From JBFJVZ01 sp041623895 (lineage in GTDB: Bacteria > Planctomycetota > Planctomycetia > Pirellulales > Pirellulaceae), in contig JBFJVZ010000030.1 of assembly GCA_041623895.1 (NCBI GenBank), positions 1-30,694 of the forward strand: 30,694 nt of DNA, given 5' to 3'. Below, piece after piece: positions 10,489 through 20,923 of the stretch (position 1 is its first letter; the number at the start of each line of letters is the position of its first letter). A program made the position numbers and the translations under genes. The notes under the pieces are model-generated. The model was not told where the DNA came from and did no database searches. It was given only the letters and a program-made list of their open reading frames with translations.

Positions 10489-10589
10489 TCCGCTCGAACA
10501 GCCATTCTTGGCTCTCACAATACCAGCCAGCTACTGGTTCACCTGCCCGCCGATGGTCAAGTCCGGCGCCGACGTCGACATCACCGCGC

Positions 10590-11606
10590 TCACTCCAGTT
10601 CTTCCTCCTCGTCATCGCGATCGGGATGCATCGGATCGTCGGGATCAAAGAACAGATCGGCCAGTCCCAGGGGCACGGCGTCGCCGCCCAACGTTCGCTT
10701 GCGTCGCTGAGCCAGGGCTTCCAAGTCCACCGCGTCTTCGCCCAAACAACTAGCCAGTGCCTCCTGCCAGGCCAGATCGCGGCTGATCGGGTGATTGGGA
10801 TCTTGGGCGATTCGCTTCAAAGCATAGCGGAGCAGATTGATTCCATCGCGTGGTGAAAAATCCAATTTCAGGTCGTGGGACCGTTGCAGGAATTCAACCG
10901 TCATTGCCAACATCTCCGGCTCGGCAAAGGGCAGGTGGTATTGCAGGATCGCCATCTCATCCTGCTTGTTCGGAAACCCAACTTGCAAGGTCGGCTGCAA
11001 CCGGCTGAGGATGTAATCGGGAATCTCGAAGGTTGACTCGTCTTGGTTCATGGTCACGGCACAACGAAAATGTGGATCCGCCTCGATCGTAATGCCCGCC
11101 ACGATCGACTCGACATAGCGACGATTATCCAGCAGTGGCGCCAGCGACGCCCAGGACTTTTCGTTCATACGATTGCCTTCGTCCAGCACACAGACAGCGC
11201 CGGTCACCATCGCAGTCACTAGTGGCGACGCGTGATAAGCGATCGCGCCGCCCTGGCTCAAGACTGGCGTGACCAATAAATCCTCTGGGCGGGTATCCGC
11301 CGTGCACTGGTAGATGTACAGCGGCTTTCCGTGCGATTTTGAACCGGCAATCGCCAACTGTGTTTTGCCGACACCGGGGGCGCCGATCAGTCTTGGAGTC
11401 AACGGTAAGTCGCCGGGATCGAGCGAAATCCAGCAGGCCAACAACTGCATCAAGATCTCTTGTTGCCCAATCCACTGCCCGGGAGACTCGTAGGGGTGGG
11501 CAAGTTTCAAGCGGACCCCATCGATCTGGACATAACCGCCTGCGATGATCTCATGGGCGACCCCGCTGGGCTCGTCGGAGCGGCGGATCGGCTGTGATTG
11601 ACTCAT
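10590..11606 (-). CDS. MoxR-family AAA+ ATPase
   Basis: A 338-residue AAA+ ATPase of the MoxR/AAA_5 type. Walker A is GAPGVGKT (residues 75-82), Walker B is VCVLDEGNRM (D142-E143), sensor 1 lies in VTMNQDE (N187), and a likely arginine finger is at SRLQP (R202). The C-terminus is strongly acidic (DDEEEELE). MoxR ATPases act as chaperones that remodel or activate partner proteins, often VWA-domain proteins; no VWA gene is visible here. I start it at 11606 and not at an upstream in-frame codon because this ATG overlaps the lipase stop in an ATGA arrangement, implying translational coupling; the extra 101 upstream residues overlap the lipase frame and look non-coding. The partner of this ATPase is unknown. 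Confidence 0.9.
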   Translation of the reverse strand: MSQSQPIRRSDEPSGVAHEIIAGGYVQIDGVRLKLAHPYESPGQWIGQQEILMQLLACWISLDPGDLPLTPRLIGAPGVGKTQLAIAGSKSHGKPLYIYQCTADTRPEDLLVTPVLSQGGAIAYHASPLVTAMVTGAVCVLDEGNRMNEKSWASLAPLLDNRRYVESIVAGITIEADPHFRCAVTMNQDESTFEIPDYILSRLQPTLQVGFPNKQDEMAILQYHLPFAEPEMLAMTVEFLQRSHDLKLDFSPRDGINLLRYALKRIAQDPNHPISRDLAWQEALASCLGEDAVDLEALAQRRKRTLGGDAVPLGLADLFFDPDDPMHPDRDDEEEELE

Positions 11607-12556
11607 CCCGTTACACCCATTTGTTGCGCGTCCGAAGACACCGATTTTTCGCCCTGCCGGCGTGCGGCTGGCGCATCGGCTAGATCCTCGGGACGAGCAG
11701 CTACACCACCGGCGCGCACATGCTGGTCTTCCTCCTGCACGGCATTCCAGATCGCGTCGATGTAACGGTGGATCGAATGGTCGGCAAAATGGTCGATTTT
11801 CCAGCGGCGTAAACCACGGATGAAACCCCGCAAGCGATCCCGACGTTTCATCAGCTGCCCATACTTCTTGATTTTCCCGTGACGATTCAAATAGACCTCG
11901 CTGCCACAATGGCGATATCCCATGAACACCGGTGGCACCCTGGCAACAATGTCGTTGTTGTTGACAAATCGATAGTGATCCAGCTTGACATAGTTAATGT
12001 ACCGCTTGTCGCCGACGCGCGGGCTGCCATAGGTGAACAGTTCGGAAGGATTACTGTTGATGTGCGAAAGGAAACAGCGACCGGCACAAATGGTGGCCAT
12101 TGCTCCGCCCAGTGAATGGCCGCAGAAGTACAGCGGTTGTTGATTATCCATTAAAGCGGTTTCCACCATGGGCCACAGGTCGTCGACCTCTTTCTTGAAT
12201 CCGCGATGCACTTTACCCGTGGTCTCCGCCAGCACGGCCCGAGCATTTGCATCAGCGCGAATATCGTTCCACTCATTGGGCTCGGTGCCGCGACAGGCGA
12301 TCACACAATCGTGATCGTTGCGAAAGCGATAGGCTTGGGAACCGTCGCGATCGTAATAATTGACATCAGCAAAACCTGCCAAGGCCGCGCCGATCTTTGC
12401 TTCCGCTTCGTCGTTATAAGCAATCATTGCCAGCTCCGCGAACAGCAACGAGCGCCGCAAAAAACTCAACTCCTGAATCGGTCCGGTGACGTCCGACCGG
12501 ATCACCAACGGGACTTCATCACGATCCTTGACGATCTTGGCTGATTGCTTCTCCAT
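11603..12556 (-). CDS. Class 3 (fungal-type) lipase family protein
   Basis: A 317-residue alpha/beta hydrolase of the Lipase_3 family. The nucleophile elbow is GHSLG (residues 146-150, Ser148). Probable triad partners are Asp202 in NNNDIVARVPP and a His in DHSIHRY (260 or 263). An RGTEP segment (89-93) fits the oxyanion-hole strand of this family. There is no clear signal peptide, so it is probably cytoplasmic or peripherally bound. The basic segment KRRDRLRGFIRGLRR (237-251) could touch membrane. The ATG at 12556 is preferred over an upstream TTG at 12604, whose extra residues are unlike the family. It lies between nadB (100-nt gap) and the MoxR gene (overlap). The substrate, triglyceride or phospholipid, is not determined. 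Confidence 0.88.
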   Translation of the reverse strand: MEKQSAKIVKDRDEVPLVIRSDVTGPIQELSFLRRSLLFAELAMIAYNDEAEAKIGAALAGFADVNYYDRDGSQAYRFRNDHDCVIACRGTEPNEWNDIRADANARAVLAETTGKVHRGFKKEVDDLWPMVETALMDNQQPLYFCGHSLGGAMATICAGRCFLSHINSNPSELFTYGSPRVGDKRYINYVKLDHYRFVNNNDIVARVPPVFMGYRHCGSEVYLNRHGKIKKYGQLMKRRDRLRGFIRGLRRWKIDHFADHSIHRYIDAIWNAVQEEDQHVRAGGVAARPEDLADAPAARRQGEKSVSSDAQQMGVTG

Positions 12557-12656
12557 TACTCCGCTAACCCGAAATCCGTAAACAGTGCGAATCGTGCCAC
12601 CCAACCGACCGCGTCAAATACCAATCAATATACAACGATCCGATCCATGAAAAGCA

Positions 12657-14327
12657 TCAGCTTTGGTCAGTTGCCGCCACCGGCAACACGTCCGTTGGTT
12701 CACGCAGTTCCATTGGCATCGGATGGCCGGCATTGACATCGATTTGTATGGCCAAATGGCGTCGCCAATTATGATCATCCGGCTGCGGATAATCGCTTCG
12801 GAAATGCACGCCACGAGATTCCGTCCGGACCAACGCTGCATCCACCATGCAAGATGCGGTAGTCAACAGGTTTTGAAGTTCCCAACCGGGCAGCGAATCA
12901 AATTGCGTCTTCATCGCATAGGCGGCAAAAGATTGAATTGAGTCGGCGGCTTCGCGGAGCCCCGCCTCATCTCGGACGACGCCAACCAATCGCCCCATCA
13001 GGCTTTTCAGCGAGACGCGGACATCGTCGATGTCAAACGACTGCGATTGCTCCGACTTGGGTTGCCGAATCTGCAACGCCTGTAACTTGAAAGTTTCTTC
13101 GCTCGCCGCCCGCGAGGCGGCTTCGCCGGCATGCACCCCGTATACCAAACCTTCCAACAGGCTGTTGCTGGCCAGGCGGTTGGCGCCGTGCAAACCACTG
13201 CTGGACGCTTCGCCGGCCGCCCACAAGCCGGGCACATTCGTTCGCCCTTGCCGATCAACAGTCACACCTCCGATGTTGTAATGGGCTCCAGGCCGAACGG
13301 GGATGCGGTCGCAGGTGATGTCCAAGCCAAATTGTTTGCAAGCTTCCGCGATACCGGGAAATCGACTGGCCACATGGTCGGCGTCCAAGTGGGACAAATC
13401 CAAGTAGACGCAGTGATGTTTTGACTTTTCCATTTGCCGGATGATCGATTGGCTGACAATGTCGCGCGGTGCCAGCTCCGCACGCGAATCGTACTCCGGC
13501 ATGAAACGATGTCCGCTGACATCAATCAGATGGGCGCCTTCGCCACGCAGGGCCTCGGTGATCAGCGAACGCGATGAACCGGCGATGTAAAGCACCGTGG
13601 GATGGAATTGCACAAATTCCATGTCGCGCAGTTGCACACCGGCGCGATAAGCCATCGCCAGGCCATCGCCGGTGGCAACCGATGGATTGGTCGATTCACG
13701 ATAGACTTGCCCGGCACCACCGGTGCACAAAATCGTTTCTTTGGCCCAGACCATCAGCGGCCGGCCAGCCTCGACGATGATCGCACCACGGCAACGACCT
13801 TCGTGCGTTAACAAATCAACAGTGAAGGCGTTTTCCCAGATTTCGACATTGGGCAGATCCCGAGTCTTCTGGATGATCGCCCGCATGATCTCTGCCCCGG
13901 TGGCATCACCGCGGGCGTGTACGATCCGCTCATAGCTATGACCGCCCTCGCGACCCAATTCCAATTCTCCATCATCCTGATCGAATTGAGTCCCCCAGCG
14001 GACCAATTCGTCGATGCGTCGCGGGCCATCGCGAATCACCATGTCCACAATCTCGCGATCGCAAAGGTTGCCTCCCGCAATCAGCGTGTCGCGGATGTGA
14101 TGGTCGAAATGGTCCTCCGGATCCAGAACCCCTGCGATGCCCCCCTGTGCATAGTTGCTGTTGGATTCCCGCAACTGATCCTTGGTGACGACCAACACGG
14201 AAAGATGGGAACCGACGGCGTTGGCCGCCCGCAATCCGGCTACACCACCCCCGATGACCAATACGTCAGTGAAGCGGTGCAAGGCTCGTCGAGAATCAAA
14301 GGAGACGAGGTAACGGGGTGTCATCAT
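12657..14327 (-). CDS. nadB: L-aspartate oxidase
   Basis: A 556-residue flavoprotein that oxidises L-aspartate to iminoaspartate, the first step of de novo NAD synthesis, for quinolinate synthase NadA. Visible landmarks: dinucleotide-binding VIGGGVAGLRAA (residues about 24-35), NSNYAQGGIAG (FAD contact), HSYERIVHARGDATG, FVQFHPT, LITEALRGEGA, HYNIGGV, and the C-terminal FAD segment WAAGEASSSGLHGANRLASN. All are typical of NadB over fumarate reductase or succinate dehydrogenase flavoproteins. Length is close to the usual 520-560. Two consecutive ATGs (14327 and 14324) are possible starts. It diverges from psd across a 90-bp gap. No NadA or NadC is in view. Confidence 0.96.
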   Translation of the reverse strand: MMTPRYLVSFDSRRALHRFTDVLVIGGGVAGLRAANAVGSHLSVLVVTKDQLRESNSNYAQGGIAGVLDPEDHFDHHIRDTLIAGGNLCDREIVDMVIRDGPRRIDELVRWGTQFDQDDGELELGREGGHSYERIVHARGDATGAEIMRAIIQKTRDLPNVEIWENAFTVDLLTHEGRCRGAIIVEAGRPLMVWAKETILCTGGAGQVYRESTNPSVATGDGLAMAYRAGVQLRDMEFVQFHPTVLYIAGSSRSLITEALRGEGAHLIDVSGHRFMPEYDSRAELAPRDIVSQSIIRQMEKSKHHCVYLDLSHLDADHVASRFPGIAEACKQFGLDITCDRIPVRPGAHYNIGGVTVDRQGRTNVPGLWAAGEASSSGLHGANRLASNSLLEGLVYGVHAGEAASRAASEETFKLQALQIRQPKSEQSQSFDIDDVRVSLKSLMGRLVGVVRDEAGLREAADSIQSFAAYAMKTQFDSLPGWELQNLLTTASCMVDAALVRTESRGVHFRSDYPQPDDHNWRRHLAIQIDVNAGHPMPMELREPTDVLPVAATDQS

Positions 14328-14417
14328 GAAACTAGGTATTCTCGGGATCCCGGATCAAAGCCGTCAGTAGACCGTCGTATCGACATCTGGATGTTATACC
14401 GGATACGCTGATAGGTC

Positions 14418-15515
14418 ATGAGTACGCCACCGCAGACCGATTCTGACCAAACCGCGCGGCCCGGACGCGATCACCTGGACGATCCCGCACGGCGAGCCGA
14501 TTCGCGATCAATCCGCAACGGCGGTCCTGACGACGAATCGGAACGACCGCTGGAGCCAATGGACGCGCGACTGACGACCATTCAGCCCGGTGGCGGAATG
14601 GTGATGAGCATCGAATTGGCGTGGGGTCGTGTTCGCCGCTGGTACCTCCGCAGCTTTCGCAGCGGCTATGTCAATACATTGGCTCAGTCGCGGCAGGGCG
14701 ACCGCGGCAGCTTGCCGTTTGATCCGATTGATCCACGAGACCTGAAGTACTATCGCAACCAGGCGACTTACTGGTGGGCCGATAGTGACGATCCATTTGC
14801 CTGGCGAGATTCGCTGGGATTTGTCCGTGCCGGCCTGGCCGAATTGATATTGATCGGTGGCACCTTTTTGATCCTGGCCGCCCTTGGGGCTTGGCTGTGG
14901 TGGCCCGCGGCGATTCCCATGCTGGTGCTGGCCGGTTTGGTCGCCTGGTTCTTTCGGAATCCGATTCGTGAGGTTCCAGAAACTACTGGAACCATCGTTT
15001 CCCCCGCCGACGGAAAGCTGGTGCAAATCGAACACATCGAAGACCCTGAACTCGGGCCGTGTGTCCAATTCGGAATCTTTCTCTCCATATTTAACGTCCA
15101 CGCCAATCGAGCCTCGTTGCCCGGCCGTGTGGTCGCGATTCGTTATCGGCCGGGAAAGTTCATGAACGCGCTGCGTCCAGAATCGGCGAAAGAAAACGAG
15201 AACCTGGACGTCGTCATGGTGGCCGACGAATCACCGGCCAAGAGATTTCGGATACGGCAGATCACCGGCCAGTTCGCCCGACGCATCGTCTGCTGGGTCC
15301 AACCCGGTGATGTGCTCGCCCGCGGCGAGATGTTTGGGATGATTAAACTAGGCTCTCGAACGGAACTTGTCGTTCCGGCTGAGCCAGCTTTGGAGATCGT
15401 TGCCAAGATCGGCGATCACGTGGCTGCCGGCAGCAGCGTGCTGGGCCATTATCGAGCAATTGAGGTCAATTCTGCAAACCGTGCTTCCCCCGGCGAGGGA
15501 GAAATAAAGCCATGA
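14418..15515 (+). CDS. psd: Phosphatidylserine decarboxylase (pyruvoyl type)
   Basis: Converts phosphatidylserine to phosphatidylethanolamine at the membrane. The 365-residue product has two membrane segments (about 137-158 and 162-178), followed by FFRNPIREVP, SPADGK (195-200) and FLSIFNVHANRA (221-232), all hallmark PSD motifs. The self-cleavage site is Gly312-Ser313 in KLGSRTELVVP, which would release a small alpha chain with an N-terminal pyruvoyl group. Compared with the short bacterial PSD type it carries about 100 extra N-terminal residues, the first 60 low-complexity and charged. A start at residue 61 or 63 is also possible (GGCGGA precedes it). It is followed 52 bp later by pssA, which makes its substrate. 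Confidence 0.94.
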   Translation: MSTPPQTDSDQTARPGRDHLDDPARRADSRSIRNGGPDDESERPLEPMDARLTTIQPGGGMVMSIELAWGRVRRWYLRSFRSGYVNTLAQSRQGDRGSLPFDPIDPRDLKYYRNQATYWWADSDDPFAWRDSLGFVRAGLAELILIGGTFLILAALGAWLWWPAAIPMLVLAGLVAWFFRNPIREVPETTGTIVSPADGKLVQIEHIEDPELGPCVQFGIFLSIFNVHANRASLPGRVVAIRYRPGKFMNALRPESAKENENLDVVMVADESPAKRFRIRQITGQFARRIVCWVQPGDVLARGEMFGMIKLGSRTELVVPAEPALEIVAKIGDHVAAGSSVLGHYRAIEVNSANRASPGEGEIKP

Positions 15516-15567
15516 AGTATCAATCAGGACGCTGCCAAGAATGGTTTCCGATCAAAGGCCGTGAAGT

Positions 15568-16617
15568 ATGAGCGAGCTTAAACGCGGGCTGTTCCCGCGA
15601 CCTCGTCGTGCTCGTTCTGCGTCCAGCGAGGCTGAAGATGCAGCCGGACGTTCCACCTTGACCTCCAACGGGCGTCGCCGGCAGAAGCGAAAGAAAAAGA
15701 AAAAGAAACGTCAACGTCGACTGACACTTGCCGTGCTGCCCACCATGCTGACGCTGGGCAATGGTGTCTGTGGTATGGCAGCAATCGCCGTTGCGATGAG
15801 CGTTCATCTGCAATGGCCGGACGAGCAAAAACTTTTGGTGGCCGGCATATTCATTTTTGCCGGCATGTTGTTCGACGCATTGGACGGATCGGCGGCACGG
15901 ATGACGGGCCAGGCGAGCAAGTTTGGTGCTGAACTGGATAGCTTGTGCGATGCAATCACGTTCGGTGTCGCGCCCGCGGTTCTGGTGTGGCGAATCAGCA
16001 GTGCGATTTCGCCCAGCCGCTTAAGTTGGGGGATCGGGGTCTTGTTCACTCTGTGTGTCTTGATTCGGCTGGCACGATTCAATGTCGAAACCGATGAGGA
16101 TGATCTGCACGAGGGCTTTGAGGGATTGCCGAGTCCGGCTGCGGCTGGAACCCTGGCCGCCTTCGCCATTGCGATCCCGAAGTTAAAAGAGATCAGCGTT
16201 GATCAAACATATTTCGATCAGGTGCGTTGGATCGCGGAGAAATCTTTACAGGCGGCGCCAGTGCTGGTTCCGGCTTTGGCACTGCTGTTGGCTTACCTGA
16301 TGGTGTCTCGATTCCAATACCCGCATGTGATGCAGCAATTGATCCGTGGTCGATGGTCGTTCCACCAAATCGGCCAGGCAATATTTGCGGTTGTGGGCTT
16401 GATCGTGTTGCACGAATTGGCCCTCCCGATTGCGCTTTGCATCTTCGTTCTTGCGTCACCCGCTCGTGCGATCTTGACGGGTCGGCCGATGACCGCTGCG
16501 ACTGCATTGGACGAACTGCCGTCTGCGGATGCGGACAATGTGGACACACCAACGAAGGAGGGCCAGGAGACGACCGATCCGAGCGCCGTCGACTCCCCCC
16601 ATGCCGATTCCCTCTAA
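15568..16617 (+). CDS. pssA: CDP-diacylglycerol-serine O-phosphatidyltransferase
   Basis: Makes phosphatidylserine from CDP-diacylglycerol and serine. The CDP-alcohol phosphotransferase signature DGxxARx8Gx3Dx3D is complete: D106, G107, A110, R111, G120, D124, D128. Several hydrophobic helices follow (about 88-105, 130-165, 230-250 and 275-300), as expected for this integral membrane family. The FNVETDEDD and GLPSPAAAG segments are typical of the PssA branch over phosphatidylglycerophosphate synthase. Unusual ends: the N-terminus has a 14-residue almost pure Lys/Arg run (about 39-52), and the C-terminus is an acidic, Thr/Asp-rich tail. It sits between psd and the PmtA-like gene. Confidence 0.93.
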   Translation: MSELKRGLFPRPRRARSASSEAEDAAGRSTLTSNGRRRQKRKKKKKKRQRRLTLAVLPTMLTLGNGVCGMAAIAVAMSVHLQWPDEQKLLVAGIFIFAGMLFDALDGSAARMTGQASKFGAELDSLCDAITFGVAPAVLVWRISSAISPSRLSWGIGVLFTLCVLIRLARFNVETDEDDLHEGFEGLPSPAAAGTLAAFAIAIPKLKEISVDQTYFDQVRWIAEKSLQAAPVLVPALALLLAYLMVSRFQYPHVMQQLIRGRWSFHQIGQAIFAVVGLIVLHELALPIALCIFVLASPARAILTGRPMTAATALDELPSADADNVDTPTKEGQETTDPSAVDSPHADSL

Positions 16618-16848
16618 AACGGGATCGGATTGTCTCTGGCGTGTAAAAAAAGCGCGGATTTGATTTGGGGTTTATCGTCACAAAGATCGCAAACCGTTTA
16701 AGAACAGGGACTTAGCGAAACCGGAACGATTGAGCGCTCCGTTGACGAAGCTTTAGAATTCGCGATCCTTGTGCAGTCAAAGGGACCCGCCATCGATGGA
16801 CTGCGGGTATTCACCGACTCGCATGCCTGATTCGAGAGTCGCCATTCG

Positions 16849-17514
16849 ATGAAGAATTCTGCAACCCGCAAGCCGGAACGTCATGCACACGCCAGCCGGC
16901 TGTACAGTCACCTGGTCCCTGCCTACCAGGCTGTTTGGCCGGCGATTGCCCGCAAACGTATTCGTCAAGCGGTCGACTCGCTGAAGATTAGGGCGGGTGA
17001 TCGCTTGTTGGAAGTTGGCGTCGGAACCGGACTGGCATTGGAAACTTATCCGCATCACGCCGAAGTCGTGGGCGTCGACCTTTCCGAAGCGATGTTGGCT
17101 GAAGCGGAACAATTGATCAAAGACCGGCAATGGGATCACGTCCGCGTGATGCCGATGAATGCGGAATCGTTAGAGTTCGAGGATTCCAGCTTTGATGTTG
17201 TCACTTCCTTTCACACCATTAGCGTCGTGTCGGACCCTGCAGCGATGATGAGCGAAATGGTCCGCGTCTGTCGTCCCGGCGGAAGCATTTTGATGATCAA
17301 CCATTTTCGCAGCGACAACCCTCTGGTCGCCAAAGTCGTTGATTCAGCCAACCCCTTCACCCGGCGCCTCGGCTGGCGCACTGACTTGGAACTGGATGAG
17401 ATCTTGAGGGAACAACCGTTGCGGTTAGATCATCGCTATAAGCTGAATCCGCTGTCGTTGTTCACGGTCATGAAAGCGACCTGCAAACCGGATGAAGCCG
17501 TTGCCGTCGGATAA
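16849..17514 (+). CDS. Probable phosphatidylethanolamine N-methyltransferase (PmtA-like)
   Basis: A 221-residue class I SAM-dependent methyltransferase. Motif I is LLEVGVGTGLALETYP (53-68), followed by VVGVDLSEAMLAEA (73-86), SFDVVTSFHTISVVSDP (114-130) and CRPGGSILMINHF (141-153). The EVGVGTGLAL motif, the SVV-P segment, the INHF strand, RRLGWRTDLELDEIL (172-186) and LSLFTVMK near the end closely recall Rhodobacter-type PmtA, which methylates PE three times to phosphatidylcholine. Its place downstream of pssA and psd supports this. An in-frame TGA seven codons upstream fixes the ATG. A general UbiE/COQ5-type methyltransferase is the alternative. Confidence 0.8.
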   Translation: MKNSATRKPERHAHASRLYSHLVPAYQAVWPAIARKRIRQAVDSLKIRAGDRLLEVGVGTGLALETYPHHAEVVGVDLSEAMLAEAEQLIKDRQWDHVRVMPMNAESLEFEDSSFDVVTSFHTISVVSDPAAMMSEMVRVCRPGGSILMINHFRSDNPLVAKVVDSANPFTRRLGWRTDLELDEILREQPLRLDHRYKLNPLSLFTVMKATCKPDEAVAVG

Positions 17515-17543
17515 CGGTCAAGCGTTCCTGTCCTGGCCTACGG

Positions 17544-18296
17544 CTACTGTTGATTGGCTTTTTTCAGCTGCTTGGCGTAGACCCTGGCGACATCGCCCAT
17601 GTAGTTTCGCGGTGCGTTCTCGGCCGCCTTGTACATGAACTTTCTCGCATCATCTGGACGACCGGTCGCATCGGCATACAGTCCGAGATAAAAGTCGCCG
17701 TAAAATTGAGCAGACTCACGTTCTTTGGAACCAATCGGCAATGATTCAACCTTATTGGTGACAATTTTCTGGTCGCCCGAGCTGAGCATCTTTAGAACTT
17801 CATCCATGGGCGGTCGCGGATCACCCGGCGCGGGCAATAACTTTGCTTTTGCCTCCGATGGAGATTCCGCTTTCGCGACGCACAAGAAATGCCAGGCAGC
17901 ATTTTCGACATCATTCGGGTTGACGGTGCGATGAACCTCGAACTGACTGGCAGCGGCCTGATATTCGCCCATGAAGTACAGCGCGATGCCGCGTTGCCAC
18001 AGCTGAGGCAGATCTTGTCGCTTTGACTTCAGATATCGGTCAAATAAGCGGACCGCCCACTCCACCTTGCCGGCACGCAGATAGATATCCGCTGCTTGCA
18101 GTGCCGTGCCCGGGTCTCGCGGTGCCAGCCGGACCATGCCGTCGGCATTCTCGATCGCATCTTTCGTATTGCCCTCACCGAGTGCCTGGAGGGCTTTGCT
18201 GCGCAGGGCGGCAACAGAAAAATCGTCTTGGGCCGGGAGTTGAGCGGACAAGATTGTCACAGCCAAAAAAGCAAGAATTCGCAAGCCGTTATTCAC
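17544..18296 (-). CDS. Secreted tetratricopeptide-repeat protein
   Basis: A 250-residue protein with an N-terminal signal peptide (hydrophobic 5-19, likely cleavage near PAQ, residues 21-23). TPR-like helix pairs follow at about 27-60 (ALGEGNTKDAIENADGMVRLAPRDP), 62-95, 97-130 and 195-235. TPR proteins bind partners; no enzyme motif is seen. The start is GTG with GAGGGA about 8 nt upstream, and the site lies in a small inverted repeat (18296-18311). It follows the chorismate-lyase-like gene by 46 nt and converges on the PmtA-like gene with only 29 nt between stops. Partner and function are unknown. Confidence 0.85.
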   Translation of the reverse strand: MNNGLRILAFLAVTILSAQLPAQDDFSVAALRSKALQALGEGNTKDAIENADGMVRLAPRDPGTALQAADIYLRAGKVEWAVRLFDRYLKSKRQDLPQLWQRGIALYFMGEYQAAASQFEVHRTVNPNDVENAAWHFLCVAKAESPSEAKAKLLPAPGDPRPPMDEVLKMLSSGDQKIVTNKVESLPIGSKERESAQFYGDFYLGLYADATGRPDDARKFMYKAAENAPRNYMGDVARVYAKQLKKANQQ

Positions 18297-18311
18297 GTGA
18301 AATCCCTCACG
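18296..18311 (-). promoter_or_regulatory. Inverted repeat covering the RBS of the TPR gene
   Basis: CGTGA and TCACG pair around the GGGATT that holds the Shine-Dalgarno sequence, with the last arm running into the GTG start. The 10-bp palindrome TTCACGTGAA (18292-18301) overlaps it. It could be an operator or a translation-damping hairpin, or chance. Confidence 0.25.
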
Positions 18312-18342
18312 TTCGAAGTCAAAGAGACGATTTGTTCCAAGC

Positions 18343-18909
18343 CTAATCAGACTTTATGGGAGTTACTATCTCCAACAATTCGATGGCCGGTTCCCCATCG
18401 CAATAAATCAGTGCCGTCCGCCCAAACAGGGTATCGCCGGCCCTAATCTCCAATAAGGAGGCGAGTTTTGGGCCTGCCTGGACTCGCCACAGTTCGCACA
18501 GTTGCACTTCACGTAACACATTGTGCTCGATCAATGCCCGGCCCAAGGGAATTTTCTGGCTTTCAATCAGCTGCCAAACCGCGGGCTCCAAGGAATCGAC
18601 ATTCAGCAACACGATTCCGTATTGAACGATCTTTCTTGTGTGCCGCGTCTGCAAAGTGATTTCGCGGGAATACCAGGAACCATCACGCCGGGTGCGATGG
18701 ACAACGACCTCCACCGGTTCGCCATAGTGCGATTCCACGGTGACTGTCATATGAGCGTGATGATCGAGCAGATCGTCGTAGGGCGGGGGGACTTCGTCGA
18801 CGCTGCAGAATTCGCCGAGTTGGGAATAGCCGGACGGATCGCTGTAGAACTGGTCCAGCAGTTGTTCAATTTTGACTTCGGAATCGTCTCGCGAAATCGC
18901 TCCGCCCAT
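18343..18909 (-). CDS. Chorismate lyase-like / UbiC-fold protein
   Basis: A 188-residue protein. The C-terminal part resembles the UbiC / DUF98 chorismate pyruvate-lyase fold: YSREI with Arg82, PLGRAL (121-126), R133 after an EHNVLREV helix, then FGRTALIYCDGEPAIELLE (162-180) and IVTP. The last part matches the family ending in which an Arg and a Glu bind and cleave chorismate; here R164 and E180 are candidates. If active it would make 4-hydroxybenzoate and pyruvate. The N-terminal 50 residues are not recognisable. It lies 91 nt after the polyprenyl synthase gene, on the same strand. A non-catalytic ligand-binding (UTRA-like) role is the alternative. Confidence 0.55.
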   Translation of the reverse strand: MGGAISRDDSEVKIEQLLDQFYSDPSGYSQLGEFCSVDEVPPPYDDLLDHHAHMTVTVESHYGEPVEVVVHRTRRDGSWYSREITLQTRHTRKIVQYGIVLLNVDSLEPAVWQLIESQKIPLGRALIEHNVLREVQLCELWRVQAGPKLASLLEIRAGDTLFGRTALIYCDGEPAIELLEIVTPIKSD

Positions 18910-19000
18910 ACTGAATTTGCTCGCTCTGGCTTACGAATTGAGATTGGAGATGAAAGAAATCAGGTACCACCATCCGCGACAGTCCTGCGGCTGCTGACCG

Positions 19001-20890
<1,890 letters not shown>

Positions 20891-20923
20891 TCTGGATGAA
20901 ATTCAAATCAGTTAAGGCCAAAA

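Larger units (their letters stand above)
9868..10589. other. Intergenic region without a supported gene
   Basis: This 722-bp stretch lies between the giant gene and the end of the MoxR gene. Open frames exist on both strands, but they are proline/arginine/cysteine-rich, lack ribosome binding sites and show no recognisable domain. It holds two inverted repeats (10190-10223 and 10464-10488), listed separately. The 9868-10060 part must contain the promoter of the giant gene, but I see no convincing -35/-10 pair. Confidence 0.6.

Noticed and set aside
10241..10856. Open frames on both strands around the MoxR 3' end.
   Set aside because: They are Pro/Arg/Ser-rich shadows with no start signals, partly antisense to the MoxR gene.
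16741..16770. TTGACG as a -35 box for the PmtA-like gene.
   Set aside because: No acceptable -10 hexamer at 16-18 nt; not reported as a promoter.
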